From positions 12,822,850-12,886,849 of the forward strand of contig NC_134029.1 of NCBI RefSeq assembly GCF_964204645.1: a DNA stretch of 64,000 nucleotides. The letters run 5' to 3'. This DNA is from Tubulanus polymorphus (lineage: Eukaryota > Nemertea > Palaeonemertea > Tubulaniformes > Tubulanidae). Positions 43,828 through 53,986 of this stretch are shown here, piece after piece; position 1 is the first letter of the stretch; the number at the start of each line of letters is the position of its first letter. The notes under the pieces were generated by a model. The model was not told where the DNA came from. It made no database searches and saw only the letters and a program-made list of their open reading frames with translations. A program made the translations under genes and the position numbers.

Positions 43828-43939
43828 TTACCTAAATCACGTGCTGATGGAATTCCCTTGAAAATGACGTCACACATTGGCAAAATAGCGTTTACTAAAA
43901 TAATGCCGCATTGGCAAAATATCCACTTCCTTTTTTTAA

Positions 43940-44640
43940 ATTTCGTCGTTTCGCTTTGTTAGTTTGTGCTGTTGTCCTGGCCTCAGTCCACAGGTGCCAG
44001 CACCTCCAGTAATTTTCAAAATGGCAGCTGTTGACTCTACGGAAATTTACTCTCACTTTACGGCCGATTTGCACATGGATTAAGATCGTCAGGTGAGGTG
44101 TTATAGGTATCAGACAAACTACGAATCTGTTGTGCGTCGATTACAACAAAAATGAGACAGATATCTTAAGAGACAATGAAATGCCAGGCAAATTACTCGT
44201 CAGTCAAATTGGCTGACAAAGATTTCATACAAAAATGACCTTCCCATTCCTGACTGTGGTTTGTGAAAATATCCGATCGTGAAACTAAACCACAGTCAGG
44301 TTACTGACTAGGAGGAATGCAACTATTACTATCGATGGTACCATGTGGTGTGTCTACCTCATACTTTAAACCGAAAGATAATTCTAAATTTTGATTGGAA
44401 ATGTATTTTCTGCAAGCAGTACTGTACTAAGTAAAGAAATAAACACTTAAATTCATGATAAGAAATAAACACATTAAATTCATTCTATATGCTGAATTCC
44501 ATTTTTTTTTTTGTCTCAATATTTACAACCTGTCATAGAAGGAAACGGATCGGAAATCTTTTCAGATTTTAACTTTAAAATTTCGATTTTATCATCGCAG
44601 AATAACGTATAGGGCCTACCTATTGACACTGTAATTGATT
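43940..44640. other. Right interior of element D, with a 14-bp hairpin
   Basis: CCTGACTGTGGTTT at 44249-44262 and AAACCACAGTCAGG at 44287-44300 are perfectly inverted. An ATG at 44022 opens MAAVDSTEIYSHFTADLHMD and stops. I do not call it a gene. Confidence 0.45.
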
Positions 44641-44983
44641 TTTGACTAGCCATGTGCTTTACTTCCGCGTACGTCACGGTTTGTTTACTTCCGGTATATT
44701 CAGAACATGCGCAGTACGAAACCTAACTGGGGTGGCCGGTAGAAAAAATCGCTTACCAAATTTCCACCCTTTAATTGCTTATAACTTTTGAACCGCTTGA
44801 CCGATTTTGATTCTGTAAAGTGCTATATCCTTATGCTATCCCCTTCTTCATTTTAACCTTTTAAAAAGACACATAAGACACATAGAAATTTTCAACCTGA
44901 AATCCCTACTTCTTACCCAAATGGTGACAAGCCCCTGGTTGTGGAAAGGACACATATAAGTCAGTGGAAATCGGAAGACCTAC

Positions 44984-45109
44984 CTTGAAACTGTTAAGCT
45001 TTTCTTGTTGATCATCGCTCAATGCACCAAGATCTCTAGGACCTCCCAAATCATACGGTTCCATCCCCGTCGGCGGGTCGTGTTTTGGTTTGGCTGCCAT
45101 TTTCGACAT
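44984..45109 (-). CDS. RIIAD1-like host gene, first coding exon
   Basis: An ATG at 45109 opens a 42-codon exon that ends at a consensus donor AAG|GTAGGT (44983). The peptide has MEPYDLGGPRDLGALSDDQQ and EKLNSFK. D-x-G-A-L-S-x-x-Q-x-x-x-L-x-x-FK is the start of RIIAD1 (RIIa domain-containing 1), a small protein with a dimerisation/docking domain like that of PKA regulatory subunits, associated with cilia and sperm in animals. The exon stops just before the conserved docking helix, so the next exon should encode it. I did not find that exon in the window, so the gene must continue left of position 1 or lie in sequence I could not read. The transposon stack 32721-44908 fills intron 1. This is the only likely intact host gene part here. 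Confidence 0.55.
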
Positions 45110-45189
45110 TTTTGTTATGGCGACCGTTCGGGTCTGACTATATCATATTGCTCACAACCACTTTTCATATCGTCGATTCGGAAGGTTAG

Positions 45190-45404
45190 TTAGCCTGGTT
45201 ACCCGTCTCTAGACTGGTTGCCGGTCTCTACCGTCAGTTAGAGACCGGTTGATCCCATCCTCCATTTTACATTAGGCGTTTTTATTTAAGCACCTCGGAT
45301 CAAATCGCTTTGCTCCGTCGATTACTATCGAATCGCCTTAAATAAACGCTGCAGCTAGACTGGTTACCGCCACACCGGTCTCTATCTTCAATTAGAGACC
45401 GGTT
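45190..45404. repeat. Repeated hairpin GGTCTCTA...TAGAGACC
   Basis: 'ccggtctctaccgtcagtta gagaccgg' at about 45220-45250 and 'ccggtctctatcttcaatta gagaccgg' at about 45380-45412 are two copies of a 9-10 bp stem with a short loop. They lie upstream of the RIIAD1-like gene and adjoin the promoter-like repeat. Confidence 0.55.
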
Positions 45405-45670
45405 GTGCCCATCTTCACCCGTCAAGGGATTCGAACCCACTACGCTAAAGCTGTTCCCCGAACCCCTTGACCTCACGAGTCGTTGGCAGTCGTTACTAGC
45501 CGACCAGAATCCGGTCGTACCAATCACAGCGCTTGTAACAAACCGACAGTAGACTTCTGTTTGTTTTCCCGTTAAATGGACCAATCAGCGAACGTTTTAC
45601 CGAACAAGGAAGTATTTCGCAAATCGATATATGACGTCATGCGCAACAGCGCCAGTAATGAAATCACGCT
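45405..45670 (-). repeat. Dispersed promoter-like repeat, copy 2
   Basis: Partner of 3595-3835. It contains the B-box word at 45426-45438, two CCAAT boxes, GGAAGTATT and TGACGTCATGCGCAA. It lies about 300 bp upstream of the RIIAD1-like start codon, so it could act as promoter or enhancer of that gene (inference). Confidence 0.6.
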
Positions 45671-46212
45671 TCGTGAGGCCAGGGGGCTGGTGGAATGGAG
45701 TTCGGGAGTGATACTGGACCCCTGGCAAGCGAGGATGGGTTGTGCCCATCCTCCAATTTACATTTTCGATGCATGTCAAATAAGGTCAAACATGTAAAGT
45801 AGCAAGTTACTTCCTGGTTAAGATGGCGTCTCTTCGAATCTGCTTAGCTTCGAGCGATATCAAAATTGCCCTTTACAATGGACGGAAAGACATTAATTGC
45901 TAAGTATCAGATAAATCCGCTGATAATTTACCTGGTACTCGGAATACAAACTAACAAGCATCGAAATCTAATGCGAGGTGAGCTCTGCCGCGACCGTCAC
46001 TGAATACAGAACATTCTGAAGAAGGAACAGGGGACATCCTTTCTATATCTACCGTTCGTGAGATGTATTTAGTGAATTGATGTTTTAATACAGTGTTGTA
46101 AAATGACTATATTTAGTATCTGAATAAAGTTTACAATTGTTGAACTCCTTAGTGCTTTGTGAGCTCAGATATTTGGATCCACCTCAGCCTACTACTGATT
46201 TCCTGATACAGA

Positions 46213-48197
46213 TGTAGCGAAAATTGATTTTGATTTGATTTGTTGTTTTCTTTCGCTTCGGTGTCCTCCCCTCTCTTCCTTTGCCTTCCTTTCTTATGCG
46301 ATGTCGCGTTGTATTAATTAAGCCATATAGGCGCGGGGTGGATAGATTCACATTTGAGTGATTTATCTACCTTTATTTCTGTCGCGGGACTTCTATTTTC
46401 GCTTCGATTCGCGTAGTTCTCGCGGTTTTCATAATATTTATCCGTGCGGGTTCGATTCCCGTGTTTCAATAATTTATGTGCAGAGCTGAGCCTCGCTGTG
46501 GTTTTTCAACCAACCACAGCCTTTGTTGTTGTGCGCTCGTCGCTGCACGTGTTTTTCTAGCCAATCGCGGCTTTTGTTGTTGCGTGACGTCATGCTTCGC
46601 GTCTCTCGGCCAATTAGAGCCTTTGTTTTTGTTGTGACGTCACGCCGCGCCTCTATATAAGTGTGACAGTTCGGCTGCTCAAAAATATCAACTTGATTGT
46701 CAACTTACGTCAAGTTATAAAGCAAGCAAACTAAAGATATTTATTTGAAGATCGGCTGACTGACTACCTTTATTCGGTGAGCAATTGCATAGAACATGGT
46801 TAGAATTAAATTATATTTCTAACGACAGCGTATTATAAGCTATTTCGTCATGGATGGTGACATATGGGAATCGTTTTCCAGACCCTTACTTTTGAAGCAT
46901 TCAGCTTTGAGATGCTTTGAGATGCTTCAACTAATCGTCATGAGGTATCGCATGTAGATGGAATGAAATCTTATGACTTTATTATGGTGAAGCAATGATG
47001 CTTTGAAGCTTTCACTTTTAAGATGCTTCAGCTATAATCGATGTGAAGTATCGTATGTTTGTAGATAGAATCAAATAACTTTATGGTGAAGCATGTTCCC
47101 GTGAAGCATGAAGGATGCTTTGAAGCTTTCATTTTTTAGATGCTTCAACTACAATTATCATGTAGATAGAGAAGATTCGAATTATCGTGTACATAGACTA
47201 AAGATCTCAGCTTTTGTGATGCGAAGCACGTTTCTTAAAACATCAAGCTTTCCAGCTTTGTGATGCTTCAAACTTCATTACGAATTTTATACAGCCTAGC
47301 TGAATAGTTACTTTATTGGCAGTCGTCTGAAAGCATGATTTGAAGCTTTCTATCTGAGATCCTTATTTCAAAGCATCTGAAGCATTCCTTGCTTCAACTC
47401 TGAAGCTGGGTGAACTTAATCACTTTCTCTCCAGCTTTGATAGCCTATTGAAGCTGATACTGCGATTTCCATCTGTCACCATGATATTTTATTGCGATTT
47501 TCGCAATACATGTATTTATAATAATTGGTTAAACCTCTTAGAGCGAGGTTGAGAGCAGTTTGTATGCATTTTTTCATAGTCCTGTACTATGGAAATGTCC
47601 TATTGATGCTGTATTTATCGACCTAATAAATGGCCTAATGACATGGCTATTGTACATATATTTTCTACATGGCGAGTCTGTTATGTTTTTGAAAGCTGGG
47701 CACGTCTGAAGAAGGAACATGAGGAGAGGAGAGTCGCATCATTCGTGGTTTTGTTTTTATTAGTTCGAGACTGTGAGGTTGAAGATATGTGAGGTCTAGA
47801 CTAGTTGTTGCGAGATATCCTGCGAGATTGTACGGGGGGACGATATTGTGCAACGGAACGCACTTGGAAGGAGTCATGACTGAGCCCTAGATGGATATTT
47901 TTATGGTGAAATCCTCCGAACGCGGTCCATCAAGAGGTGGGGCTGGGGGTGGTTATTCTGGCCAGATAACCTGGAGTCATGGGGAAAGCAGGAGCAACAA
48001 CAGTGGAGTTGACAAACCTTTTTTACAACAGATAATCCTCGACTTTTAGTATTTTTGACGAATGAATCCTTTTCCCGGGAAGCTGCAGTTTAGGGCAGCT
48101 CCTTCTTTACTTCACTCCCCGAAGTAAGGTGACCCGGGACGGACCCCGTAGCGGAAGCCTACGGATTTGGACCACGCTACTACCCAAATCCGCTACA
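46213..48197 (+). repeat. 5' LTR of gypsy element 2 (1985 bp)
   Basis: TGTAGCG...CGCTACA ends. The promoter region at 46490-46665 has three roughly 50-bp modules of CCAA(T) box plus 'gcctttgttgttg', two of them with perfect CRE sites TGACGTCA (46585-46592 and 46635-46642), and a TATATAA box at 46654-46660. A tRNA T-arm word CGGGTTCGATTCCCG lies at 46447-46461. The stretch 46895-47450 is dense in 'gatgcttca' and 'gaagctttc' words. Confidence 0.9.
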
Positions 48198-48200
48198 AAA

Positions 48201-48218
48201 TGGTGGCAGCGGTGGTAT
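48201..48218 (+). other. Primer-binding site of gypsy element 2
   Basis: TGGTGGCAGCGGTGGTAT three bases after the LTR end. It starts with TGG as needed for a tRNA primer. Confidence 0.7.
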
Positions 48219-48416
48219 TATTTATATTCTTCGATGATGCGACGTTCCTCCTATTCAGCTTGTGCCCAGCTTCGGATGAGAAACACTCGTTATTGGGCCT
48301 GGTGTTCAATAGTCATGAACTAGGCCTATCCTGAAACTTGACTCGAAAACGTATATGCACATATAGATGATTTCTTTCCATTATTTTAAGTATACATCAA
48401 CGTCTTAGGTTTGAGA

Positions 48417-49451
48417 ATGGAAACGAGATCTATAGTCAGAAATAAAGATATCTGTGGCTCAAATGGTGACCATCGGAGATCCCGCAGTTTAAATCCATCA
48501 GAGAATCGTGTGATGATGGAACCCGTCGTCATGCGCAGAGAAGCTGCTGGTGATATGCTGCATGATCTACCGTCTGAGGACGAACGCGAGAGATTTCAAC
48601 ATGTTCCAGTTTCCAGTGACGTGCGACCGTATCAACGAGATTCGTTTTTTAGTGTCTGCAAGATGAAGCCCGAATTGTACTCTGGCGAAAATCCCTGGCA
48701 AGACTACAGTCAAGTCTTCGAAACGGTGGCACGAATTAATGGTTGGAACGATGAAACGAAAGCAGACTACTTGTTTGCATCACTTCGTGGTCCTGCTCGA
48801 CAGTTGGCGTGTGCAGTCCCGGCATGTGATCGTTCCAATTATCACGAACTGAATAGAATACTCGACAGTAGATTCGGTTATGGAAATCAGGCAGAGTTAT
48901 TCTTGGCTGAAATTAGAAATAGAAAACGAAGACGAAATGAGACGTTACGTGAGTTAGCCCAAGCTCTTACCACGTTATCAGCGCGAGCGTATCCAGACCT
49001 TGATTCTCGTCAGCGTGATCGAATGATCAGAACCCATTTTATCGACGCATTAGATGACCGCGATTCGCGAATGCAGCTGTACAGAAGCAGGTGCGAGAAT
49101 CTAAATGAGTTGGTTCGATTAGCAGTTGAGCTGGAAGGCTTTACCAAGCTTGAAGACGACCGTGAACGAGGAAGTCGTGGCCATGTTAACTCGGTTAAGC
49201 TCGACGATCACAGTGAACTTCGAGAGTTGAAACATCAAGTGTCAGAACTCAGCAGCATGGTGAAGACCGTAATGATGAACGGAAATGGTCCCCGAGATCA
49301 GTTTAGGCGCGGAGAACAGAAGAAAGACGTCAAATGTTATAACTGCGGCGAGATGGGACACATTGCTCGATTCTGTAGAGTTTCCAATTCAAATCGTCAG
49401 GGAAACGGACAACGGCTGGTCCGAGGAGAGCCAAATCAGCCCAGACAGTAG
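48417..49451 (+). CDS. Gag of gypsy element 2
   Basis: The start is the ATG at 48417 (an in-frame TTG lies 6 bases earlier). The 344-residue protein has a basic N terminus, a capsid domain (about 80-235, with PELYSGENPWQDYSQVFETV, YLFASLRGPARQLACAV and NETLRELAQALTTLSARAYP), a coiled-coil-like stretch (ELRELKHQVSELSSMVKTV), and a CCHC knuckle CYNCGEMGHIARFC near residue 310. It packages the element RNA in cytoplasmic particles. It ends in a short overlap with pol, which is in the -1 frame. Confidence 0.9.
   Translation: METRSIVRNKDICGSNGDHRRSRSLNPSENRVMMEPVVMRREAAGDMLHDLPSEDERERFQHVPVSSDVRPYQRDSFFSVCKMKPELYSGENPWQDYSQVFETVARINGWNDETKADYLFASLRGPARQLACAVPACDRSNYHELNRILDSRFGYGNQAELFLAEIRNRKRRRNETLRELAQALTTLSARAYPDLDSRQRDRMIRTHFIDALDDRDSRMQLYRSRCENLNELVRLAVELEGFTKLEDDRERGSRGHVNSVKLDDHSELRELKHQVSELSSMVKTVMMNGNGPRDQFRRGEQKKDVKCYNCGEMGHIARFCRVSNSNRQGNGQRLVRGEPNQPRQ
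49400..49441 (+). promoter_or_regulatory. Candidate -1 ribosomal frameshift signal (GGGAAAC plus stem)
   Basis: G GGA AAC at 49400-49406 fits X XXY YYZ in the gag frame. A 7-base spacer follows, then GGCTG (49414-49418) pairing with CAGCC (49437-49441). The -1 frame is open from here into protease. GGAC (49407) could pair with GTCC in the loop, giving an alternative or pseudoknotted form. Confidence 0.6.
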
Positions 49452-50869
49452 AGCTCTCATCAAAACCACTTCACCCTGAAATCGTTAAACCAATAGTCAA
49501 ATTAAGTGTTAGGCCTACAGATAAACGATTCGGCAAAGCAGACTCGAACATAATCGTCGAGGGTAGTTTTAAAGGCAGACAGGTCGATTGTTTAATTGAC
49601 ACTGGAGCCTGTATTTCTGTTTTAAGTCACGATGTTTTCAACATGCTCGACGCCATTACTCGCGATTCACTTTCCACGTGCGATTTCAATTTATGCGCAG
49701 CTAATGGAACTTCACTTAAAGTCTTTGGTCAAGTTTGTGCCAATATTAATATTTTCAACAAACCGACACCCTGGGAATTTGTAGTAGCTGAGATTTCAAA
49801 TCAAGTCGTTATAGGGATGGATTTCCTGGAGTACTACGATTGCAAGATTTATGCAGCAAGTCATAGCATCGTATGCGGAGATAGTCAAATTGATTATAAG
49901 AAACACTGCCATCAAGACGATAATGACATCTACGTCAGGAGTCTAGAGAAAACAATCATTCCACCCCGATCTGAGAAAATAGTTCAAGGAGTTGTACCGG
50001 ACGGAACCATTCCCTGCAAGTGGTCAGTTATCGAACGTGCAAGAAATCAGTCGAAGTACAAATATGTGACCGCCAGAACTTTAATAGATACCGGCAAAGA
50101 TTATTTACCTGTTAGGCTGATGAATCCAACTAATGATCCGCTTATTGTGAATCCAGGTTCTACCATAGGCGTCTTGAGATCAGTTACCAAAGTCACCCCC
50201 GATGGCTGCATAAATCATGTAGGACGCGAACAGGCGCCAAGCTCCGAAACCGTTCCTGACCACCTGAGAGAATTAATAGAGCGTAGCAGTGCGAATATCA
50301 ATGCTTCTGAAGCTTCCTGTTTAAAGAAGTTAATCGTAGAATATTCCGATATATTTGTGACATCAAATTCAGATCTCGTCGTAGCTCAAGGTAGTCAACA
50401 CGAAATTGACACAGGTGATGCCCGACCAGTACGACAGAGAGCTCGACGACTAGCACCAGCCAGACAAGCTTTAGCAGATGTATTAGTCAAAGACATGCTT
50501 CAGCGAGAAGTGATTGAACCCTCTACTTCGCCATGGGCAAGCCCTATCGTTTTGGTAAGCAAGAAAGATGGCAGTACTAGATTTTGCGTCGACTATAGAA
50601 GATTAAATGAACTTACCGTCAATGATGCTTATCCGTTGCCCAGAATCGATGATTCTATCCGTTCGTTATCTGGTGCGAAGTATTTCTGTACCATGGACGT
50701 AGCTTCCGGTTATTGGCAGGTGGAACTATCTGAAAAAGCCCGTGAGAAATCAGCATTCGTAGTGAGGAATGGCCTCTATCAATTTAACAAAATGCCGGTT
50801 GGTCTGTGTAACGCTGGAGCTACGTTTGAGAGATTGATGGAGCAAGTTTTGGGTGGTTTGCAAAAATGA
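49400..50869 (+). pseudogene. Protease and first half of reverse transcriptase, gypsy element 2
   Basis: Read in the -1 frame from gag. Protease active site CLIDTGACISVL is at about 49590-49625, with VVIGMDFLEYYD. RT begins near LVKDMLQREVIEPSTSPW and has TRFCVDYRRLNELT, FCTMDVASGYWQVEL and FNKMPVGLCNAGATF. The frame breaks at a run of five A near 50862-50866, where one base is missing, giving a TGA at 50867-50869 right before the catalytic YLDD. Everything upstream of this lesion is intact. Confidence 0.9.
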
Positions 50870-53242
50870 AATCTGTTTGATTTATCTAGACGATATCGTA
50901 GTTTATGGAAAGGATTTTGATTCAACTTTACATAATCTACGACAAGTATTTTCAAGATTGCGACATGCTGGCTTGAAGCTAAAGCCGAAAAAGTCTGACT
51001 TTTTCAAACCTTCAGTATTATTTTTGGGGCATATTGTATCAGAGTCTGGAGTTTCGTGTGACCCAAGCAAGGTGGAGTCCGTAGCCAACTGGCCAGAGCC
51101 GAAGTGCCAGAGCCGAAGTGCCAGACCGATGTCAGGTCATTCCTTGGATTAGCTTCCTACTACAGACATTTCTGCGAAAATTTCGCTACTATCGCAAAAC
51201 CTCTACATAGACTTACCGAGAAGGGACGTCTATTCGTTTGGAGTAATGAATGTCAAACTTCATTCTCTACGTTGAAGAGTATGCTTTCCTCAGCTCCGGT
51301 CTTAGCTTATTTCACCCCGGGTCTGATTATTCTTGACACAGATGCTTCTGGAGTCGGCTTAGGAGGAGTTTTATCTCAAAGTTATGACGGTGTAGAGAGA
51401 GTTGTCGCCTATGGTAGCCGTACTCTATCTAAACGAGAAAGGAATTATTGTGTGACCAGAAGAGAATTATTAGCAGTAGTCACCTTTATAAAGCATTTTC
51501 GACATTACCTTTTAGGATCGAAATTTCTACTTAGAACAGACCACGGATCTTTGAGATGGCTTATGTCGTTTAAAGATCCAGAAGGTCAAGTCGCAAGTTG
51601 GCTCACGGTTTTGGCGGAATACGATTTCGATATACAGCATCGACCAGGCAGACAGCACTTAAACGCCGACGCTTTATCTCGAAGAGAATGTGCACACTGT
51701 CTTTCTGCTTCGAAGAGAGGAGCTTCAGATATATCTCCGTGCAACCTAGCGTCTGATAGCTATTTTCACGATGTCGAAACCTCTCCTGTTCTGGCTAGCG
51801 CAGGTTCAGTCATTATTTCTAGTACCAATTTTGACGAATCTTTTTCTTGTAAGAGTTTGGCTGAAGAACAAGAAAAAGATGTTGAATTTTCTTGGATAGT
51901 AGCGGCGTTGATGAAGGGTGAGAAACCATCGTGGCAGGATGTGTCACATCGCGACGATACAAGTAAATTTTATTGGTCTAGGTGGCTGAATTTGGAAGTT
52001 TCCAACGGAGTTTTATTTATCATAAAGGAGAGAGATGGATTGCCTACATCTAAGTTAATTCTCTTACCTGCGATTTTCAGACGAGATGTGTTTCTCAGTC
52101 TTCATTCCGCCCGCACTGCAGCTCATTTTGGTTTCCGCAAAACTCTCACTGCCATTCATACTCGATATTTTTGGTATGGTATTCGGTCAGACGTTAAGTC
52201 ATGGTGTAGTGTTTGTCAGACGTGTGGTTCCAGGAAAACGTCTCCAAAGAAGATGAGAGCTCCTTTAAACGACTACAGGGTAGGACTACCCTTGGAATGC
52301 GTCGCTCTAGATATACTCGGTCCACTTCCAATCACTGACAGGGGCAACGCTGTGATTTTAGTCATAAGCGACTACTTCACTCGCTGGGTAGAAGCTTATC
52401 CCTTGCCAAATCAAGAAGCTGAGACAGTAGCTCGCACTCTGGTCACAGAGTTTATCTGTCGATTTGGCATACCTCGGATGTTGCACAGTGATCAGGGCGC
52501 TAATTTTCAGTCTAGACTAATGTCAGAATTATGTCAGATTCTCGAGATGAAGAAAACTAGAACCACAGCTTACCACCCTTGTTCTGATGGTTTGGTCGAA
52601 AGATATAATCGAACACTATTAGATGGTCTGGCGATGACAGTGAACAAGAACCAGTCTAACTGGGAAGAACAGATTCCTTTTATCACCATGGCTTACCGTT
52701 CGTCCGTCCAAGACAGTACCGGCTTCAGCCCTAATTATTTAATGTTTGGCAGAGAAGTGAATCTGCCTATCGATATAATCTTTGGCGGCCCTATCACAAA
52801 CGTATCTGTACCTATCAAAACTTATAGCCTGGAGCTACAGGACAGGTTAAGATCAGCGTTTCATCAAACTCGCAAACACCTGGCTCTCAGAGCAAAACGC
52901 AACAAGAGAAACTACGACATGAAGGCCCATGGTCAGAGGTACAGAGTTGGCGATCCGGTCTGGGTACACAAACCTGCAGTCAAGGCAGGCCGATCGTCAA
53001 AATTGTCGTGTCATTGGCATGGGCCGAATGTCATCAAGAGTTTGTTTAATGACGTCGTGTACGAAATCTCTGAACCTGGTGCTCACAGATCGATTAAGGT
53101 CCATTATGATTGGCTAAAGCCATATGTTTCTGAGCCGACTGTCGCTGATGATGTCGAAACGCAGACCATGCAACAGCCGGTCATAACATCCTCAGGCCGA
53201 CAGACGAGATGTCCAGATCGCTTCGGCGAATGGCTTTTATAA
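50853..53242 (+). pseudogene. RT end, RNase H and integrase, gypsy element 2
   Basis: RT continues with ICLIYLDDIVVYGKDF (catalytic YLDD). A 14-bp tandem duplication ('gccagagccgaagt' twice, about 51094-51121) shifts the frame. After that a 712-residue frame is open: LGLASYYRHF, RNase H with LDTDASGVGLGGVL, RTDHGSLRWL and NADALSRR, then integrase HHCC (HSARTAAHFGF...CSVCQTC), DDE core with D in VALDILGPL, D in LHSDQGANF and E in GLVERYNRTL, and a GPY/F-like end (YRVGDPVWVHKP...VHYDWLKPYV). Only two small lesions in this pol separate this copy from coding integrity. Confidence 0.9.
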
Positions 53243-53299
53243 GCCTTAGCAATTCAGGCTGCTAATTAATACTCGCATGTATTATTATTTTCCAGTACT

Positions 53300-53986
53300 A
53301 TGAAGTCGGAAGTTGAAAAATGGTCATGTAAGTACTGCAATGGCAGGTTTTCTATATCGACGAGTCGAAGCAGACATCTACGAGTATGCGATAAAAACCC
53401 TGATCGTGAGAACGAAAGTTTTCGATGCAAGATCTGCAACTACTCGTCCAAAGCATATGAGACCACCCGCACACATATCAAGAAGAAGCATCGTGACAAT
53501 ACTATTGGTAGAAGTATTTCGGAGTTGATCACATCAGATGATTTAGCACCAATTGACGACGTGTCTATTTCGGAGCCAGTGTTTCCATATGTGTCAGGTC
53601 CGCCGCCACCGAAGACCTCATTTTTGAATTTTGTTGCGACCGAGAGAGCCAAGCGAGGCGAACCATCAACTCTGAAGGCAGCCGTCACGCCTGAACGTCG
53701 TGTCGTCACGAAGAATCCAGTGATGGACAATATTTTAGCTACGTCCTCACTGCCGTTTACCACTCCATCATCAGCCGTCAAACCTGCGACCATTTCTCGA
53801 CCTGCTGCCACTCCGTCATCCGAATTACAGAAGCCAGTCATTATTCCTCAACCCTCCGTCATTCCGTCATCAGAACTAACTTATCATCCTCCGAATGCCA
53901 AGAAACATGTACATTCTATGTACATGTCCACTATCGAAATCATGCACCACCCAGACGATTTACCTCAATGTTTATTCTGTTTATGA
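53300..53986 (+). CDS. Extra ORF of gypsy element 2 with two zinc fingers
   Basis: The start is an ATG 57 bp after the pol stop. The 228-residue protein has two N-terminal fingers: CKYCNGRFS...HLRVC (ligands C10, C13, H26, C30) and CKICNYSSKAYETTRTHIKK (C43, C46, H59, H64), then a long Ser/Thr/Pro-rich region with PPPPKTSFLNFVATERAKRG. There is no signal peptide or membrane segment, so it is not an envelope protein. It lies in the position of env, before the polypurine tract. A second frame right behind it (53968-54162) suggests the protein once continued after an indel. A nucleic-acid-binding or regulatory role is inference. Confidence 0.65.
   Translation: MKSEVEKWSCKYCNGRFSISTSRSRHLRVCDKNPDRENESFRCKICNYSSKAYETTRTHIKKKHRDNTIGRSISELITSDDLAPIDDVSISEPVFPYVSGPPPPKTSFLNFVATERAKRGEPSTLKAAVTPERRVVTKNPVMDNILATSSLPFTTPSSAVKPATISRPAATPSSELQKPVIIPQPSVIPSSELTYHPPNAKKHVHSMYMSTIEIMHHPDDLPQCLFCL

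Larger units (their letters stand above)
37379..43930 (+). mobile_element. MULE transposon (Mutator superfamily), 6552 bp, with 56-bp TIRs and 9-bp target duplication
   Basis: The left terminus GGAAGTGGATATTTTGCCAA (37379-37434) and the right terminus (43875-43930, ending TTGGCAAAATATCCACTTCC) are perfect inverted repeats of about 56 bp. TTTTTTTAA at 37370-37378 and at 43931-43939 is an exact 9-bp target duplication. It carries one spliced transposase gene on the plus strand and looks young, because termini and duplication are unmutated. It sits inside element D. Confidence 0.9.
35048..44757 (+). mobile_element. Element D, MULE-like, 115-bp TIRs and 9-bp target duplication, interrupted by a second MULE
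   Basis: Both ends read GGTAAGCGATTTTTTCTACC, then GGCCAC, then 'aacctaactg'-type and ETS/CRE-like sequence, inverted over about 115 bp (35048-35160 and 44645-44757). The flanking AAATTTCCA at 35039-35047 and 44758-44766 is a perfect 9-bp target duplication that restores element B. Native length is about 3.15 kb. It carries Ulp1-like and PHD-like coding remnants on the plus strand but no transposase, so it may be non-autonomous. The 9-bp duplication and the GG...GAT.TTTT ends fit the Mutator superfamily. Confidence 0.75.
32721..44908 (-). mobile_element. Transposon B, TAGGGATTTCAGG family, interrupted by element D
   Basis: It begins TAGGGATTTCAGGTCACG at 32721 and ends TCAACCTGAAATCCCTA at 44908. 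The flanks show a shared CTTCTTA (32714-32720 and 44909-44915), a likely 7-8 bp target duplication. Native sequence is 32721-35047 and 44767-44908 (about 2.47 kb), in inverse orientation to element A. It has no coding capacity. The insertion of D at 35048-44757 splits it. B lies inside the first intron of the RIIAD1-like gene, 75 bp from the splice donor. Confidence 0.7.

Noticed and set aside
43811-43880. A tRNA gene on the minus strand
   Set aside because: The T-arm is perfect but no acceptor, D or anticodon arm can be folded around it.
44022-44090. First exon of a host gene starting MAAVDSTEIY
   Set aside because: It stops after 20 codons, lies inside element D, and no continuation was found.
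53440-53841. 133-residue minus-strand frame opposite the zinc-finger ORF
   Set aside because: Antisense shadow. The plus strand has two complete zinc-finger ligand sets.
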